Below are positions 1 through 12,160 of a stretch of DNA of 64,000 bases, piece after piece (positions within the stretch are counted from its first letter, which is position 1; each line of letters opens with the position of its first letter). The notes under the pieces are model-generated. The model was not told the DNA's origin. It saw only the letters and a list, made by a program, of their open reading frames with translations, and did no database searches. A program made the position numbers and the translations under genes. Origin of the DNA: Primula veris (lineage: Eukaryota > Streptophyta > Magnoliopsida > Ericales > Primulaceae); the NCBI GenBank assembly GCA_963682055.1, contig OY821741.1, forward strand, positions 11,939,697-12,003,696, written 5' to 3'.

Positions 1-2
1 CT

Positions 3-1610
3 CCTGGTATTGATGGTTTTAATGGTTTTTTCTTTACACACAGTTGGGATATTATTGGAGGAGATTTACTTATAGCAGTACAGCAGTTCTTTGCTGGCCA
101 AGAAATACCTAATGCAATGTCTTCTACTCTTATTGTCCTTATTCCAAAGAAGACTAATGCAGATAAGTACTCAGATTTCAGACCTATCAGTTTATGTACT
201 TTTTGCAACAAAGTTATTTCTAAAATTATGGCAACTAGACTGTCTAATGTGTTGCCTAATATTATCTTAGAGAACCAAAGTGGCTTTGTTAAAAATAGAG
301 ATATTATAGACAACGTTCTACTATCTCAAGAATTTATCTCTACTCTCAATAAGAAGAACAGTGGTAATAATATAGCTTTGCAATTGGATATGAAAAAAGC
401 TTATGACAAGATTTCATGGCATTATATTGTTAGTGTTCTTAGAAAAATGGGTTTCTCAGAAATATGGATTGATAGAATATGGAGAATTATTTCTGATAAT
501 GGTATTTCTATACTGGTTAATGGTGCACCTACAGGGTACTTTAAGCCCACAAATGGCTTAAGACAAGGAGACCCACTATCCTCAAGTCTTTTTATTATAT
601 GCTCAGAAGTTTTGTCCAGAAATCTCAATCATCTAACTAGCAAGAGGAGTTGGAAGTCTTTTAAAGCAGCTATTGGAACTCCTATTATCACACACTTGGC
701 TTTTGCTGATGATATTATAATTTTCAGTGGAGCAGACACTAATTCTATTAAACATATTCAAAGGGTTCTACAGCAGTATAATACAGACTCAGGGCAAGAA
801 GTTAATAAAGAGAAGAGCTTTATGTATATCTCTAAGGGGGTTACAGACAAGCAAAAAGAAGCAGTAAGCAAGATTATGAATATTGCTGTTAAAAAGACTC
901 CTTTTACCTATTTGGGGTGTAAGCTGTATTCTGGTCATAAAAAATGTATACTATATCATGAACTTATTCTCAAAGTAATAATCAAACTCTCAGGTTGGAA
1001 AACTCAGTATTTAACTATGGGTGGCAAATTGTTACTTGCTAAACATGTACTTCAAACTATTCCTATTTATACTATGGCAGCTATGAATCCTCCAAGAAAG
1101 GTTATAAAAAAGATAGACCAAATAATAGCAAAATTTCTTTGGGGAAATTTTAATGGGAAGAATAAATATCATTGGGTTAAATGGAATAAAATCTGTAGAC
1201 CTACTTCTGAAGGTGGATTAGGGCTGAGAAGTTTTGCAGATATTTCTGAAGCTTTTGCTCTCAAACTTTGGTGGAAGTTTAGAACTAAAAATACTTTATG
1301 GTCTCAGTATATGAGAGCAAAATATTGCAAAAAGAAGCATCCTAATGAAATTAGTGCTACTAAAGGTTCTAATACATGGTCTAGAATGATGCAAGTTAGG
1401 GAGGTGGCAGAAAAAGCCATTCTCTGGTTGGTTGGAAAAGGGAATATATCAGTAAACCTAGACAATTGGGTTGGAAATGGTCCTTTAAAGGATCAATATA
1501 TTGATAATAAGCTGCTTATGTCTCGGTTCATGTTTAATGATGGGTGGAACTATGAACTATTGATGAAATTATTCATATTTCTAAGCAGGGTCTGTTTAGT
1601 CAAAATTTAA
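3..1610 (+). pseudogene. LINE ORF2 reverse transcriptase, broken at 3' end
   Basis: Open from the first bases of the window: the frame begins with PGIDGF, a motif found just ahead of the RT fingers in plant L1 ORF2 proteins, so the ATG at 117 is internal and not a start. RT motifs appear in order: LIPKK, DFRPISL, QSGFV, the palm DMKKAYDK, GLRQGDPLSS, and the catalytic FADD box near residue 235 of this segment. It uses FADD where many elements have YADD. The endonuclease domain would be upstream. The frame runs into a stop at 1608 after a single-base shift near 1575; the neighbouring frame continues the homology. Ends of RT and start of the C-terminal region are therefore in different frames. 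Confidence 0.92.
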
Positions 1611-2740
1611 TTTATCAGGGGAAAGAATTGGATCAAGCTATTTGGATGGAGGACACTAATGGGGAGTTTACATTTAAATCTGCCTGGAATATTATGAGAA
1701 AGAAAAGTGCAAAAAACTGGCTCTATGACATGTTATGGGATAGAATAATACCTTTGAAGATCTCCTGTTTTGCATGGAAGTGTTTCAATGCTGCTGTGCC
1801 AGTGGATCTTGCTATCAAAAGAATTGGAATTCAAATAGCCTCCAGCTGTGAATGCTGTAGGAAATATGAAGAAAGTTTAGAGCATCTGTTATGTTCTAGT
1901 GTTATTGCTAAAGAAGTTTGGAAGTATTTTGCTCAGTATTTGGGAGTAAATCAAAATGTTTTGACACTAAGGGGGAGATTTAGTTCTTGGTGGACACCTG
2001 AGGAAAAAAGAGGACATTTTCCAGTAAAAAAGATTATCAAGGTACTTCCTGTGTACATTATTTGGTGCATTTGGAAAGCTCGCTGTGGTAGCAAATTTGA
2101 TAATATAAATATGAATGCACAAAATATCATCATGGCTATTATTCGTTCAATCCAGAATTACTCTCATATTGATAAAAGATTTCCAAAAAGTTGGATTTGG
2201 AATGAATTAAATTTGTTACAAACAGTGAAGACTGGTAAAAAAGCTAGGGATATAAAGTGGGAAAACCCTCCAACTGGATTCATGAAATTGAATACAGATG
2301 GTTGTTTTAAAAGCTCAATCAATTCCAGTGGTGTAGGTGGTTTATTAAGGGATCATCAAGGTAAATTTATTCAAGGCTTCTATGGCAAAATCACTAGTAA
2401 TTCAGGGATGGAAGCAGAAGCTAGTGCTATACTACAGGGTCTAACTGTGGTAAATAAGACAAATATTATTATAGAAAGTGACTGTCTAAATCTAATTAAC
2501 ATCTTGTCTGAAAAAAGCAAAAGTCCATGGAAGATGAAATTATTGATACATAATATAAAGGAGAAGATGAAAAAGGGTACTTATTTATTGAATCATGTGG
2601 AAAGAGAGGCAAATTCTGGCGCTGATCTGTTGAATAATCTGGGTATCAATAATTCACTTATTTCATAAGATATAGAGGAGTTTCCCAGTAAATTTAGAAA
2701 TATTGTGAAGCTGGAGGCGAGAGGTATTCCTTACCTGTGA
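1576..2740 (+). pseudogene. LINE ORF2 C-terminal region: zf-RVT-like and RNase H
   Basis: Continuation of ORF2 in the next frame. The first part has the Cys/His pattern of the zf-RVT region (CECC, EHLLCSS, W-rich helices). The second part, about 2270-2640, is a plant RVT_3-type RNase H: LNTDGCF supplies the first Asp, EAEASAIL the Glu, ESDCLNLI the second Asp, and HVEREANSGAD the last His/Asp. A TAA at 2666-2668 stops the frame, but the same frame stays open for 23 more codons to TGA at 2738-2740. Those codons (FPSKFRNIV, then GIPYL) resemble the usual C-terminal end of plant LINE proteins, so the TAA is a late nonsense mutation. Confidence 0.88.
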
Positions 2741-3056
2741 TTGCGAAATGAAGAAGAAGCTTGAGTTTTCTCTCTCTTCTTTGATAATGGAGTTAGATGA
2801 GAATGAGAAGGAGAAGACCAGTCCAAACGGTGATATATGGTCAATGACACTATTGGTCCCCCGAATATTGAAGAATTATTTCCATAAATTAGGATTAAAT
2901 CTACGAGTATTAATTTTGTTCAATCAAGCCCTGTATTTTTTAAGTTTGTTCATATTGATACTTTGTTTTTGTTTTTGTGGTGTTTTTCATCCACTTTTTT
3001 TAACCAATAAATAAAAGAGTGGGTTTTCCCCACTATTAATATAAAAAAAAAGAAAA
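2741..3056 (+). other. LINE 3' untranslated region and A-rich tail
   Basis: No coding potential is convincing here; a short open frame at 2748-3014 is hydrophobic and T-rich. The segment ends in a short GGGTTTTCCCC-type inverted repeat at about 3020-3032 and an A-rich tract, as expected for target-primed insertion of a plant L1. Confidence 0.75.
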
Positions 3057-4950
3057 AATTTAATGTACCAGGTTATCTAAGAGAAAGTATTGAAAAATCA
3101 ATGCCAAGTGCTTTCCGAAAACTAAAGTCGAGTCTAAGAAAGAGTCATTTGGACGTTCATATCACTTTAGAGGCGAAAATGGTGAATATTCCTAAGGGGA
3201 TTGCGAAGGATGATTGGGAGAAATTTTGTATCTATGAGTCTAGTGACGAACAAATAGAGCGAAGAGCTAAAGCTGTTAAAAGTAAAAAATGTAGTTTGTA
3301 CGGGCATACCGGCGGGCGAAAAAGCGCAGCAATGGTTGAGTATGACATGGTACTTTTCCAATACGATTAATCTGATTTCTGCTATAGTTGTGTTATGACA
3401 TGAAACTAATAATTGAAGTAACTATTTTATGTTATTTAGGCTCAAAAACGAGGTAATGTTGTGTCACGAAGTGAGGTGTGGATTGAAACTCATACAAGAA
3501 AGAATCGAACTCCATTGCCAAGTGTTCAACCATTTTTAGTAAGTTTAAGAATAAAGTTTCACATAATTAATTATTCAGACATTTTTATAGTATATTTGAA
3601 CCCTTTGCAATTTTTTTATAGTATATATAAACCCTTTGCAATTTTGGATAAGGTTTTTGTTTAAAAAAAAAACGAATGACTATTTTATAATATATATAAA
3701 CCCTTTGCAATTTTTTTATCAATGTAGACATCATGATTAATATTACAGGAGCAAGTTCAAGCAAAAAGTCGATGAACGTAAAGAAAGTGCAGAAAACAAC
3801 ATTGGTGTTCATCCTTTGTCGATCGATGACGATCCATTGACTCAAGTTTTTGGCAAGAAAGCTAAGGGTTTGCCAGGTGTTGGGAGTTTTGTTTCCACGA
3901 GTAAGTACAACACCGTTCTTCATTCTCATATTATGAACTCGGAAGAAAGTAAATAGAAAAAGAGTTTGGAGAAAAACGACAAAAAAAATAAATACACCAC
4001 CGGATCTTGCTTCTGGTTCTCGTAAGGTTAGACATTAATTGTTTGGGTTAGATATTCTTGTTTATGAATAAACTACTAAAATACAATTTTTATAATTGTT
4101 TCTACCAATCATCGTTTCTCTCTCTTATTAAAAGAAGTCTTGTTTTTCATTCTGCGGTTAGATTTTTATATATAGAAAATTTATGAACGTGGATAGTGAA
4201 TAGCCAAAGTACCATTGTAGGGTACTCCATGCAGTTTTCTAACACCATGTGATATTACTTAATCAAAGGCACTAGTTTATCAGTTTTTTATAGATTATTT
4301 ATTGTAGTGTGGCTAAGAGCTGACAGCTTGCCTTTTCTTTTGTCAAAGTATTGCTACTATTTTTTAACTTTTTACGAATGTTGTACTGTAATTGTAATGT
4401 TGAAAAGTAATTTATATACTTTTATAGCAGTATAATATGATATGAGATAGAATAATAATTCTGATGTTCCTTACTATTTTTAACCCGTACACAGGTGAAA
4501 AGCAGGCCATCTAAACGTATTTTTGCACCTAAGGTAGCAACTATGCCCATACATGAGATAGCACATATGCCCACGCCTCAAGGAGCTAGTAAGTCATCAA
4601 CAGATTTGCCCCATATGATGAAAAAAACTAGCAAGTCAAACTCGAGAAAAGCAGATAGATCTAAATCGACACCCATTAAACCAACCCCATTCAGGTGGTG
4701 TGAGTTGCTTAATTGGGATAATGATGTTGTTGCAATCGCAGAGGAAGCCACTGATTTAAATCATAAAGGGACTTGTCACAATTATAGTCTAAAGGAGTAT
4801 GAAATGAAGGTCAGCATGTCTGTTAAAAAGATTTACTCTGCAAAACTTTACAAGGCAACTCCTGATGCAAAGACAATTAACGAAGTCGGGCTTGGAGACT
4901 ATTTCGTTTGGCCAAAATCACACATCAATTTCGTGGAAGAAAATAATTGA
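3056..4950 (+). pseudogene. Second En/Spm-type gene (TNPA/Transposase_24-like), copy 1
   Basis: Same gene as at 27840-30077, lacking exon 1 because of the LINE. Inferred exons are 3056-3352, 3440-3538, 3749-3900 and 4495-4950, with donors gtactt, gtaagt and gtaagt and acceptors ttag, acag and acag. Exon 2 contains the Transposase_24-like part (VPGYLRESIEK, WEKFCIYESSDEQ). Exon 3 contains RSEVWIETHTRKN. The last exon encodes a basic Ser/Lys-rich stretch and then WCELLNWDNDVVAI and GLGDYFVWPKSH. The usable frame of exon 4 does not follow exon 3 in phase, so either the splice sites differ or the gene is broken. Confidence 0.75.
3588..3712 (+). repeat. Intronic ~30-60 bp repeats
   Basis: Three copies of a motif with tatatataaaccctttgc followed by a T run lie in the intron between exons 3 and 4. 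The same repeats occur in the other CACTA copy at about 28715-28845. Confidence 0.7.
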
Positions 4951-5478
4951 CTCTGTAAGTATTTTTTTTAATTATACTTATATTACTATATCAAAGATAT
5001 TACTAGCAGAATCTAGTATGAGGAGTTGTATGGTGTTGGTATCTGCTATTTTTTTTATAAACTAGCATTTTAAAATAATTTTCTGATTCATACCATCCAA
5101 ATTTTATTTAAGTTTTTAGATTTTGTTGCTTGTATAAGATTTTTATATTTGCTATATGTATATGCAGGGCCGAGACATGTGGCGAAGGTGACATCGATTG
5201 CTTGATTGGACACAAGTTTCGTTTTTTTTTCAATTGTTAGACGGTTTTTAGCATGACATCAAGATTGTGATATTTGCATTTTTTTTTTAGTTTTTGTTGT
5301 TATGGGGATTTCGTTTATGCAGTTTAAACAATTTATGTTCATTTCAGTTTCAAGACGAATGGAGTATGTATATAAATTAGTGGTTTAATTATGGCAATGT
5401 TAAAATTTGAAATCCAATTACTGTTTGTTAACCGTTGAGATTTGGATAAATATGAGCAATTTCGAAATTTTTTTTCCG
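4951..5478 (+). other. CACTA copy 1 3' non-coding region
   Basis: AT-rich sequence after the last exon. A spliced tail is possible (gtaagt just after the stop at 4955, acceptor gcag near 5168). No gene or subterminal repeat array was recognised. It is nearly identical to 30078-30601. Confidence 0.6.
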
Positions 5479-6013
5479 TTACGAAATAATGAACTTAATT
5501 GTCATAATAATATTGATCAGACGCATTGTTTTAAACATATTTTATTTAGCAGATTTACTTTGATTATTTACATCCATTAATACTTTGCGAATTATGTAAT
5601 GATATTTACGATATGTGTATTTAATAAATGGATAGTGTATAGTGACATACCAACAGTCAATTTATTTCCACTATATGGATTAAAGACTATTTGTAATATT
5701 TATGTACATTGACCAAATACAACGTTTTTTTTAAGAAGTGCATTAAACAAGACTGGTATAAATGCTTGAATGTTTTAAGACTACTTATACTAATGTTGTA
5801 CATTATTACCAAAAATTTTAAAAAATTAAGTATAATAAATATATATGAAAGCAATATATTCTGGGAAACATGTACGAATAGTTGGAAGTTCATTTTAGAT
5901 GGACATATTAATATGTTTGCCCATATATTCAAATGACAATGACAAAACTATTTAAAAAATTATATTGATCGATAACTCCGGTGAGTCCGGTCTACGTAAC
6001 AATGAGTTAATTG
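5479..6013 (+). repeat. Flank segment F, copy 1
   Basis: Non-coding segment present four times: here, 30602-31163, 16716-17280 and 49047-49610. In this copy and at 30602 it joins CACTA on the left and the macrosatellite array on the right. In the other two it lies inside the flank ahead of the satellite. The shared end is near gtggagtagtactaag. Confidence 0.8.
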
Positions 6014-6885
6014 AATCGTGGAGTAGTACTAAGGTCTTAAGTCGTTGAAAAAGTGTTCATAAGAGATCGCAACAATCGTTGAATATATTAGAATGTGCAC
6101 TTCATTTAAAGACTAGATCTTTATTTGGATTTCTGAAAGTTTAATAGCCCGATAAACTGTCTGGCTAGTGGCTACTTTGTGAGAAATAAAACTTTTGTAA
6201 ATGTTAACTCTTCTCTTTGGCCTCCAAACTTATGGTTGTATATTATTGCGCTAATTTTTTATAAAAGTTTTATCTTTTGAAACGAACATCTGACGAGTAC
6301 AATTGAGTCTGGTCACGAACTTTTCGTATAATAGATTATTATATTAATTTTTAATGTTAGAAGACGATATAATTATTTAAAATACTTACACTATTTTAAA
6401 ATCGATTTTGCTAACGAGTGTCTCGTAAGGTATCATTTAACCGTTAAATATATTTCTATAATCAAGTTGCGTTTAATATGAATATTCGTTGCATTTATAC
6501 AATAACATTATAACATTATCATTTTTATGTATTTGATTTACTTAAATAAGGAAATACTATTAATGTATTACTATAATAAAAAAAAAAAATTAAACAAATT
6601 CCATACATTACAAACCAATGCATGAGGGGCACTAGTTAGCTTTTCCGTTATAAAATAGTAAACCATTTACATCTAAATAATGTTAACCAAACCATTTGTT
6701 TTGCATAATCTTAGTTGTTTAACTTGATGGGAAAATACTTTTAGTTGTTTTTATATATATATTTTTTATTATATAAATAATTTCTTAAATCTTATAATCA
6801 ACTTTTAATGAACCTAACAGACACGCGTTCATGATTGACTCATTTAGTCATTTAACAAACAATCTTTATATATATGTGAGAAATC

Positions 6886-6990
6886 TTTTATGGCTCGTGA
6901 ATATATAATTCTATTGAGGCTAGTTCACTTCTTATAAGAATAGATTTTTTTGGGTAAGTTTAAAAGAATAGAATTATTCATGAGCCGGAA
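6886..6990. repeat. Inverted repeat in each macrosatellite unit (first example)
   Basis: An arm reading ctcgtgaatatataattcta is followed about 45 bp later by its near reverse complement, tagaattattcatgagccgg. Other units extend the match with ttttccgg on the left and ccggaaaag on the right. The pair recurs in almost every unit (for example 8424-8550, 9890-10000, 13160-13270, 45505-45620, 46905-47010, 61050-61160). Confidence 0.8.
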
Positions 6991-8277
6991 AAGACTTTTC
7001 GCTAATAGTTCGATTGGCTATCAACCGCATCTCCTATATTACAACTATACTTTATTTATACAGATCTTCAAAAAAATAAAAATACTTCATTTATACATGG
7101 CAGAGATCAAAACAAAATTAAAGAAACTCGTTAGTTTATACAGATCTTCAAAAAAATAAAAATACTTCATTTATACATGGCAGAGATCAAAACAAAATTA
7201 AAGAAACTCGTTAGTTATTAAAATAAGTTTGTTACATTATATTACAATCATGGCTACCACGTAAAATTATTGATATGCATTGTGTAGTCTAAAGTAGTTC
7301 TGAAAGGAAAAATAAAATATATCGTAGATGAGAAATGACGATATACATAAGTTTGAAAGTTCAATTTAATTGGGGGAACAAAAATTCCCAATATCATAAT
7401 TTTATATTATCAAATAAATTATGTTGCAGTCTACATGCAAATCAGTTAGGAAGGTTAGCGTAAATGATAAAAGTGATCGTTAATACTTTGTAACTGACAT
7501 TGCCAAACATAAAGAACATAGGTTGTTGTTTTTTTGTCAACATCTATTGAGACAAAATAAAAGTCTTAAGCCTTTGAAATAGTGTTCATAAGAGATCGCA
7601 ACAATCGTTGAATATATTAGAATCTGCACTTCATTTAAAGACTAGATCTTTATTTGGATTTCTGAAAGTTTAATAGCCCGATAAACTGTCTGGCTAGTGG
7701 CTACTTTGTGAGAAAGAAAACTTTTGTGGATGTTAAGTGTTCTCTTTGGCCTCCAAACTTATGGTTGTATATTATTGCGCTAATTTTTTTTATAAAAGTT
7801 TTATCTTTTGAAACGAACATTTGATGAGTACAATTGAGTATGCTCACGAACTTTTCCTATAATAGATTATTATATTAATTTTTAATGTTAGAAGACGATA
7901 TAATTATTTAAAATACTTACACTATTTTAAAATCGATTTTGCTAACGAGTGTCTCGTAAGGTATCATTTAACCGTTAAATACATTTCTATAATCAAGTTG
8001 CGTTTAATATGAATATTCGTTGCATTTATACAATAACATTATAACATTATCATTTTTATGTATTTGATTTACTTAAATAAGGAAATACTATTAATGTATT
8101 ACTATAATACAAAAAAAAAATTAAACAAATTCCATACATTACTAACCAATGCATGGGGGGCACTTGTTAGCTTTTCCGTTATAAAATAGTAAACCATTTA
8201 CAACTAAATAATGTTAACCAAACCATTTGGTTTACATAATCATAGTTGTTTAACTTGATGGGAAAATACTTTTAGTT

Positions 8278-8280
<3 letters not shown>

Positions 8281-8312
<32 letters not shown>
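8281..8312. repeat. (TA)n microsatellite in array unit 2
   Basis: About 16 TA dinucleotides at a position where other units have only a short TA run. It is local expansion within the macrosatellite. Confidence 0.9.
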
Positions 8313-8317
<5 letters not shown>

Positions 8318-11180
8318 TATTATTATATAAATAATTTCTTAAATTTTATAACCAACTTTTAATGAACCTAACAGACACGCGTTCATGATAAACTCATTTA
8401 GTCATTTACCAAAAAATATTTATATATATGTGAGAAATCTTTTCCGGCCCGTGAATATATAATTCTATTGAGGCTAGTTCACTTCTTATAAGAATAGATT
8501 TTTTTTGGGTAAGTTTAAAAGAATAGAATTATTCATGAGCCGGAAAAAACTTTTTGCTAACAGTTCGATTGGCTATCAACCCCATCTCCTATATTACAAC
8601 TATACTTTATTTATACAGATCTTCAAAAAAATAAAAAATACTTCATTTATACATGGCAGAGATCAAAACAAAATTAAAGAAACTCGTTAGTTATTAAAAT
8701 AAGTTTGTTACATTATATTACAATCATGGCTAACACGTAAAATTATTGATATGCCTTGTGTAGTCTAAAGTAGTTTTGAAAGGAAAAATAAAATATATCG
8801 TAGATGAGAAATGAGGTTATACATAAGTTTGAAAGTTCAATTTAATTGGGGGAACAAAAATTCCCACTATCATAATTTTTTATTATCAAATAATTATGTT
8901 GCAATCTACATGTAAATCAGTTAGGAAGGTTAACGTAAATGACAAAAGTGAGAATTAATACTTTGTAACTGGCATTGCCAAACATAAAGAACATAAGTTG
9001 TTGTTTTTTTGTCAACATCTATTGAGACAAAATAAAAGTCTTAAGTCTTTGAAATAGTGTCCATAAGAGATCGCAACAATCGTTGAATATATTAGAATCT
9101 GCACTTCATTTAAAGACTAGATCTTTATTTGGATTTCTGAAAGTTTAATAGCCCAATAAACTGTTTGGCTAGTGGATAATTTGTGAGAAAGAACACTTTT
9201 GTAAATGTTAAGTGTTCTCTTTGGCCTCCAAACTTACGGTTGTATATTATTGCGCTAATTTTTTTATAAAAGTTTTATCTTTTGAAACGAACATTTGACG
9301 AGTACAATTGAGTATGCTCACGAACTTTTCATATAATAGATTATTATACTAATTTTTAATGTTAGAAGACGATATAATTATTTAAAATACTTACACTATT
9401 TTAAAATCGATTTTGCTAACGAGTGTCTCGTAGGGTATCATTTAACCGTTAAATACATTTCTATAATCAAGTTGCGTTTAATATGAATATTCGCTGCATT
9501 TATACAATAACATTATAACATTATCATTTTTTCTGTATTTGATTTACTTAAATAAAACAAATACTATTAATGGATTACTATAATACAAAAAAAAAAATTA
9601 ACAAATTCCATACATTACTAACCAATTTATGGGGGGCACTTGTTAGCTTTTCCGTTATAAAATAGTAAACCATTTACATCTAAATAATGTTAACCAAACC
9701 ATTTGGTTTGCATAATCTTAGTTGTTTAACTTGATGGGAAAATACTTTTAGTTGTTTTTATTTATATATATTTTTTTATTATATAAATAATTTCTTAAAT
9801 CTTATAATCAACTTTTAATGAACCTAACAGACACGCGTTCATGATTGACTCATTTAGTCATTTACCAAAAAATCTTTATATATGTGTGTGAAATCTTTTC
9901 CGGCTCGTGAATATATAATTCTATTGAGGCTAGTTCACTTCTTATAAGAATAGATTTTTTTTGGGTAAGTTTAAAAGAATAGAATTATTCATGAGCCGGA
10001 AAGGCTTTTCGCTAACAGTTCGATTGGCTATCAACCGGATCTCCTATATTACAACTATACTTTATTTATACATATCTTCAAAAAAATAAAAATGCTTCAT
10101 TTATACATGGCAGATATCAAAACAAAATTAAAGAAACTCGTTAGTTATTAAAATAAGTTTGTTACATTATATTACAATCATGGCTACCACGTAAAATTAT
10201 TGATATGCCTTGTGTAGTCTAAAGTAGTTCTGAAAAGAAAAATAAAATATATCGTAGATGAGAAATGAGGTTATACATAAGTTTGAAAGTTCAATTTAAT
10301 TGGGGGAACAAAAATTCCAATATCATATATTTTTTTATTATCAAATAAATTATGTTGCAATCTACATGCAAATCAGTTAGGAAGGTTAACGTAAATGACA
10401 AAAGTGAGAGTTAATACTTTGTAACTGACATTGCCAAACACAAAGAACATATGTTGTTGTTTTTTGTCAACATCTATTGAGACAAAATAAAAGTCTTAAG
10501 TCTTTGAAATAGTGTTCATAAGAGATCGCAACAATCATTGAATATATTAGAATCTGCACTTCTTTTAAAGACTAGATCTTTATGTGGATTTCTGAAAGTT
10601 TAATAGCCCGATAAACTGTCTGGCTAGTGGCTACTTTGTGAGAAAGAAAACTTTTGTAAATGTTAATGTCACGCCCCAAATTCCATAAACACGGTCATCG
10701 AGGCGTGACCTTTTTAAAACAAAAGAAAATAGAACCTGTTGGTATAAAATTTGAAATTTTAAAAGAAAACATTTGCGAGCTAAATGAACAATTAAATAAT
10801 TTAATAAAAGTGTTTGCCAAATGCGGCTACAAGACAGGATTTATAAAAGCTAAAAATAATGAACGAATGAATTTGCCCATAGGCTACAACCTTAAAAACA
10901 ATTTAAGTAAAAAGAAAGCAAAAGCCCGAACCCATGTGATGCCTTGCTGAAGCTCTAAACCATACGCTTCAACCTAAGTTGTACCTGAAATACAAAATTG
11001 TAACGGTGAGTCCCACGCACATAACTAGACGGGACGGCACCACAAACACCGTCACTCCATCCCATAAATGCAAGAGCTCACAAATTCTACAACTACGGTA
11101 ATCGATGTATAAGAAGAAATATAATGACATTCTACAACGGGATAAATTAAATAACATCAACACACATATATAGCATACAT

Positions 11181-11540
11181 GGACCTCTCACGCCACCTAC
11201 CCCAGTCCGTAAGGTAGGTCATTTCCTATCCCTTCGGCCGTCTTCTGTCCCCGGAATTAGGGAGAGACAGAGACCATTGCAACATAAAAGTAGATTTATA
11301 GTGCGCACTTGGACCTCTCACGCCACTCGTCCCAGTCCGTAAGACGAGTCATTCCCTATCCCTTCGGCCGTCTTATGCCCCCGGAATTAGGGAGAGACAT
11401 AGACCATTGCTAACAATAAAATAAATATAGTGCACACTGGGACCTCTCACGCCACCTACCCCAGTCCGTAAGGTAGGTCATTCCCTATCCCCTCGGCCGT
11501 CTTCTGTCCCCGGAATTAGGGAGAGACAGAGACCATTGCC
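11181..11540 (+). repeat. ~130-bp tandem repeats inside the solo LTR
   Basis: Three units start with ggacctctcacgccac at 11181, 11311 and 11439. Each has a short inverted repeat (cctacc/ggtagg in units 1 and 3, ctcgtc/gacgag in unit 2) around ccagtccgtaag, then ccggaattagggagagac. The arm sequence changes on both sides together in unit 2. Confidence 0.88.
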
Positions 11541-11557
11541 ACTACAGCTAAATCACA

Positions 11558-11675
11558 AGGCCTCGGCCAATAATAATAAATCATCCAATTAACACAATCT
11601 CATACGTATAAATATTAAGGCCTCGGCCAATAATATTATACTATTCAAATAACGCCATCTCATACGTCACTTAAC
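11558..11675 (+). repeat. ~60-bp duplication inside the solo LTR
   Basis: Two imperfect copies begin aaggcctcggccaataat and end with the string tctcatacgt. Confidence 0.75.
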
Positions 11676-12132
11676 GTAATACAACATAACACATAACCAC
11701 ATGTACTAAATTCACAACTAGCCAAACGCTATAACAACATAAAATCACTTTCCGGCATTTTAACAAACACCTTGCATGCATAAACTACAATTCACCATTA
11801 TTCAACATAAATTTATCCAATTTCATCAATAATTATATAATCGCAATAATCAACGCATAAAACATGCAACCCATCCATAATCTCATTAATCCGAAATTAA
11901 TATAATTAACTCATCAAATTCTCCCATTCAAATAAGTGAATAAATCATACAACAATTAAACCCAATTAACAATTTATAAACCTAATTAAGATAAAAAGGC
12001 ATAAACCCCCAATTTCTAATAAACGTAAAACCAAAACCTAATATACACCCTCGTCTAGTCGCAATGGATAACCCCCGTTACCTTAGAGCGTAGTGGAGAT
12101 GCTTCCGGTATGAACCCGCTAATGGTGGCTTA

Positions 12133-12160
12133 CTCTTCTTCTTCTTCTTCTTCTTCTTCT
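12133..12160. repeat. (CTT)n microsatellite
   Basis: Pyrimidine-rich trinucleotide run near the right end of the solo LTR, followed by a longer C/T-rich stretch to about 12190. Confidence 0.9.

Larger units (their letters stand above)
1..3056 (+). mobile_element. L1-type LINE retrotransposon, 3' part
   Basis: Non-LTR retrotransposon running in from the left window edge. It carries reverse transcriptase, a zf-RVT-like region and a C-terminal plant RNase H, followed by a 3' untranslated region and an A-rich tail at about 3041-3057. Directly after the tail, the sequence is CACTA exon sequence that is uninterrupted at 28179, so the LINE was inserted into CACTA copy 1. Its 5' end and any target site duplication lie outside the window. 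The coding region has one frameshift and one late stop, so this copy is probably inactive. Confidence 0.93.
3056..5478 (+). mobile_element. CACTA (En/Spm) copy 1, 3' third
   Basis: About 99% identical by eye to 28179-30601 in CACTA copy 2. It starts exactly where the LINE tail ends and covers exon 2 to the last exon of the second En/Spm gene plus about 530 bp of 3' sequence. The 5' part would lie beyond the LINE, off window. I found no CACTA-type terminal inverted repeat at its right edge; it changes into flank segment F at the string ccgttacgaaataatg. Confidence 0.85.

Noticed and set aside
2748..3014. 88-codon frame after the LINE coding region
   Set aside because: Hydrophobic, T-rich, lies in the LINE 3' untranslated region, and matches no domain.
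6950..7159. 60-70 codon open frame beginning MGKFKR, repeated in most macrosatellite units
   Set aside because: It starts at TTG, is frameshifted or shortened in several units, and shows no more conservation than surrounding non-coding sequence.
10660..10950. 96-codon open frame across the solo LTR boundary
   Set aside because: It begins in the macrosatellite and continues into the LTR, so it arose by the insertion; no known domain.
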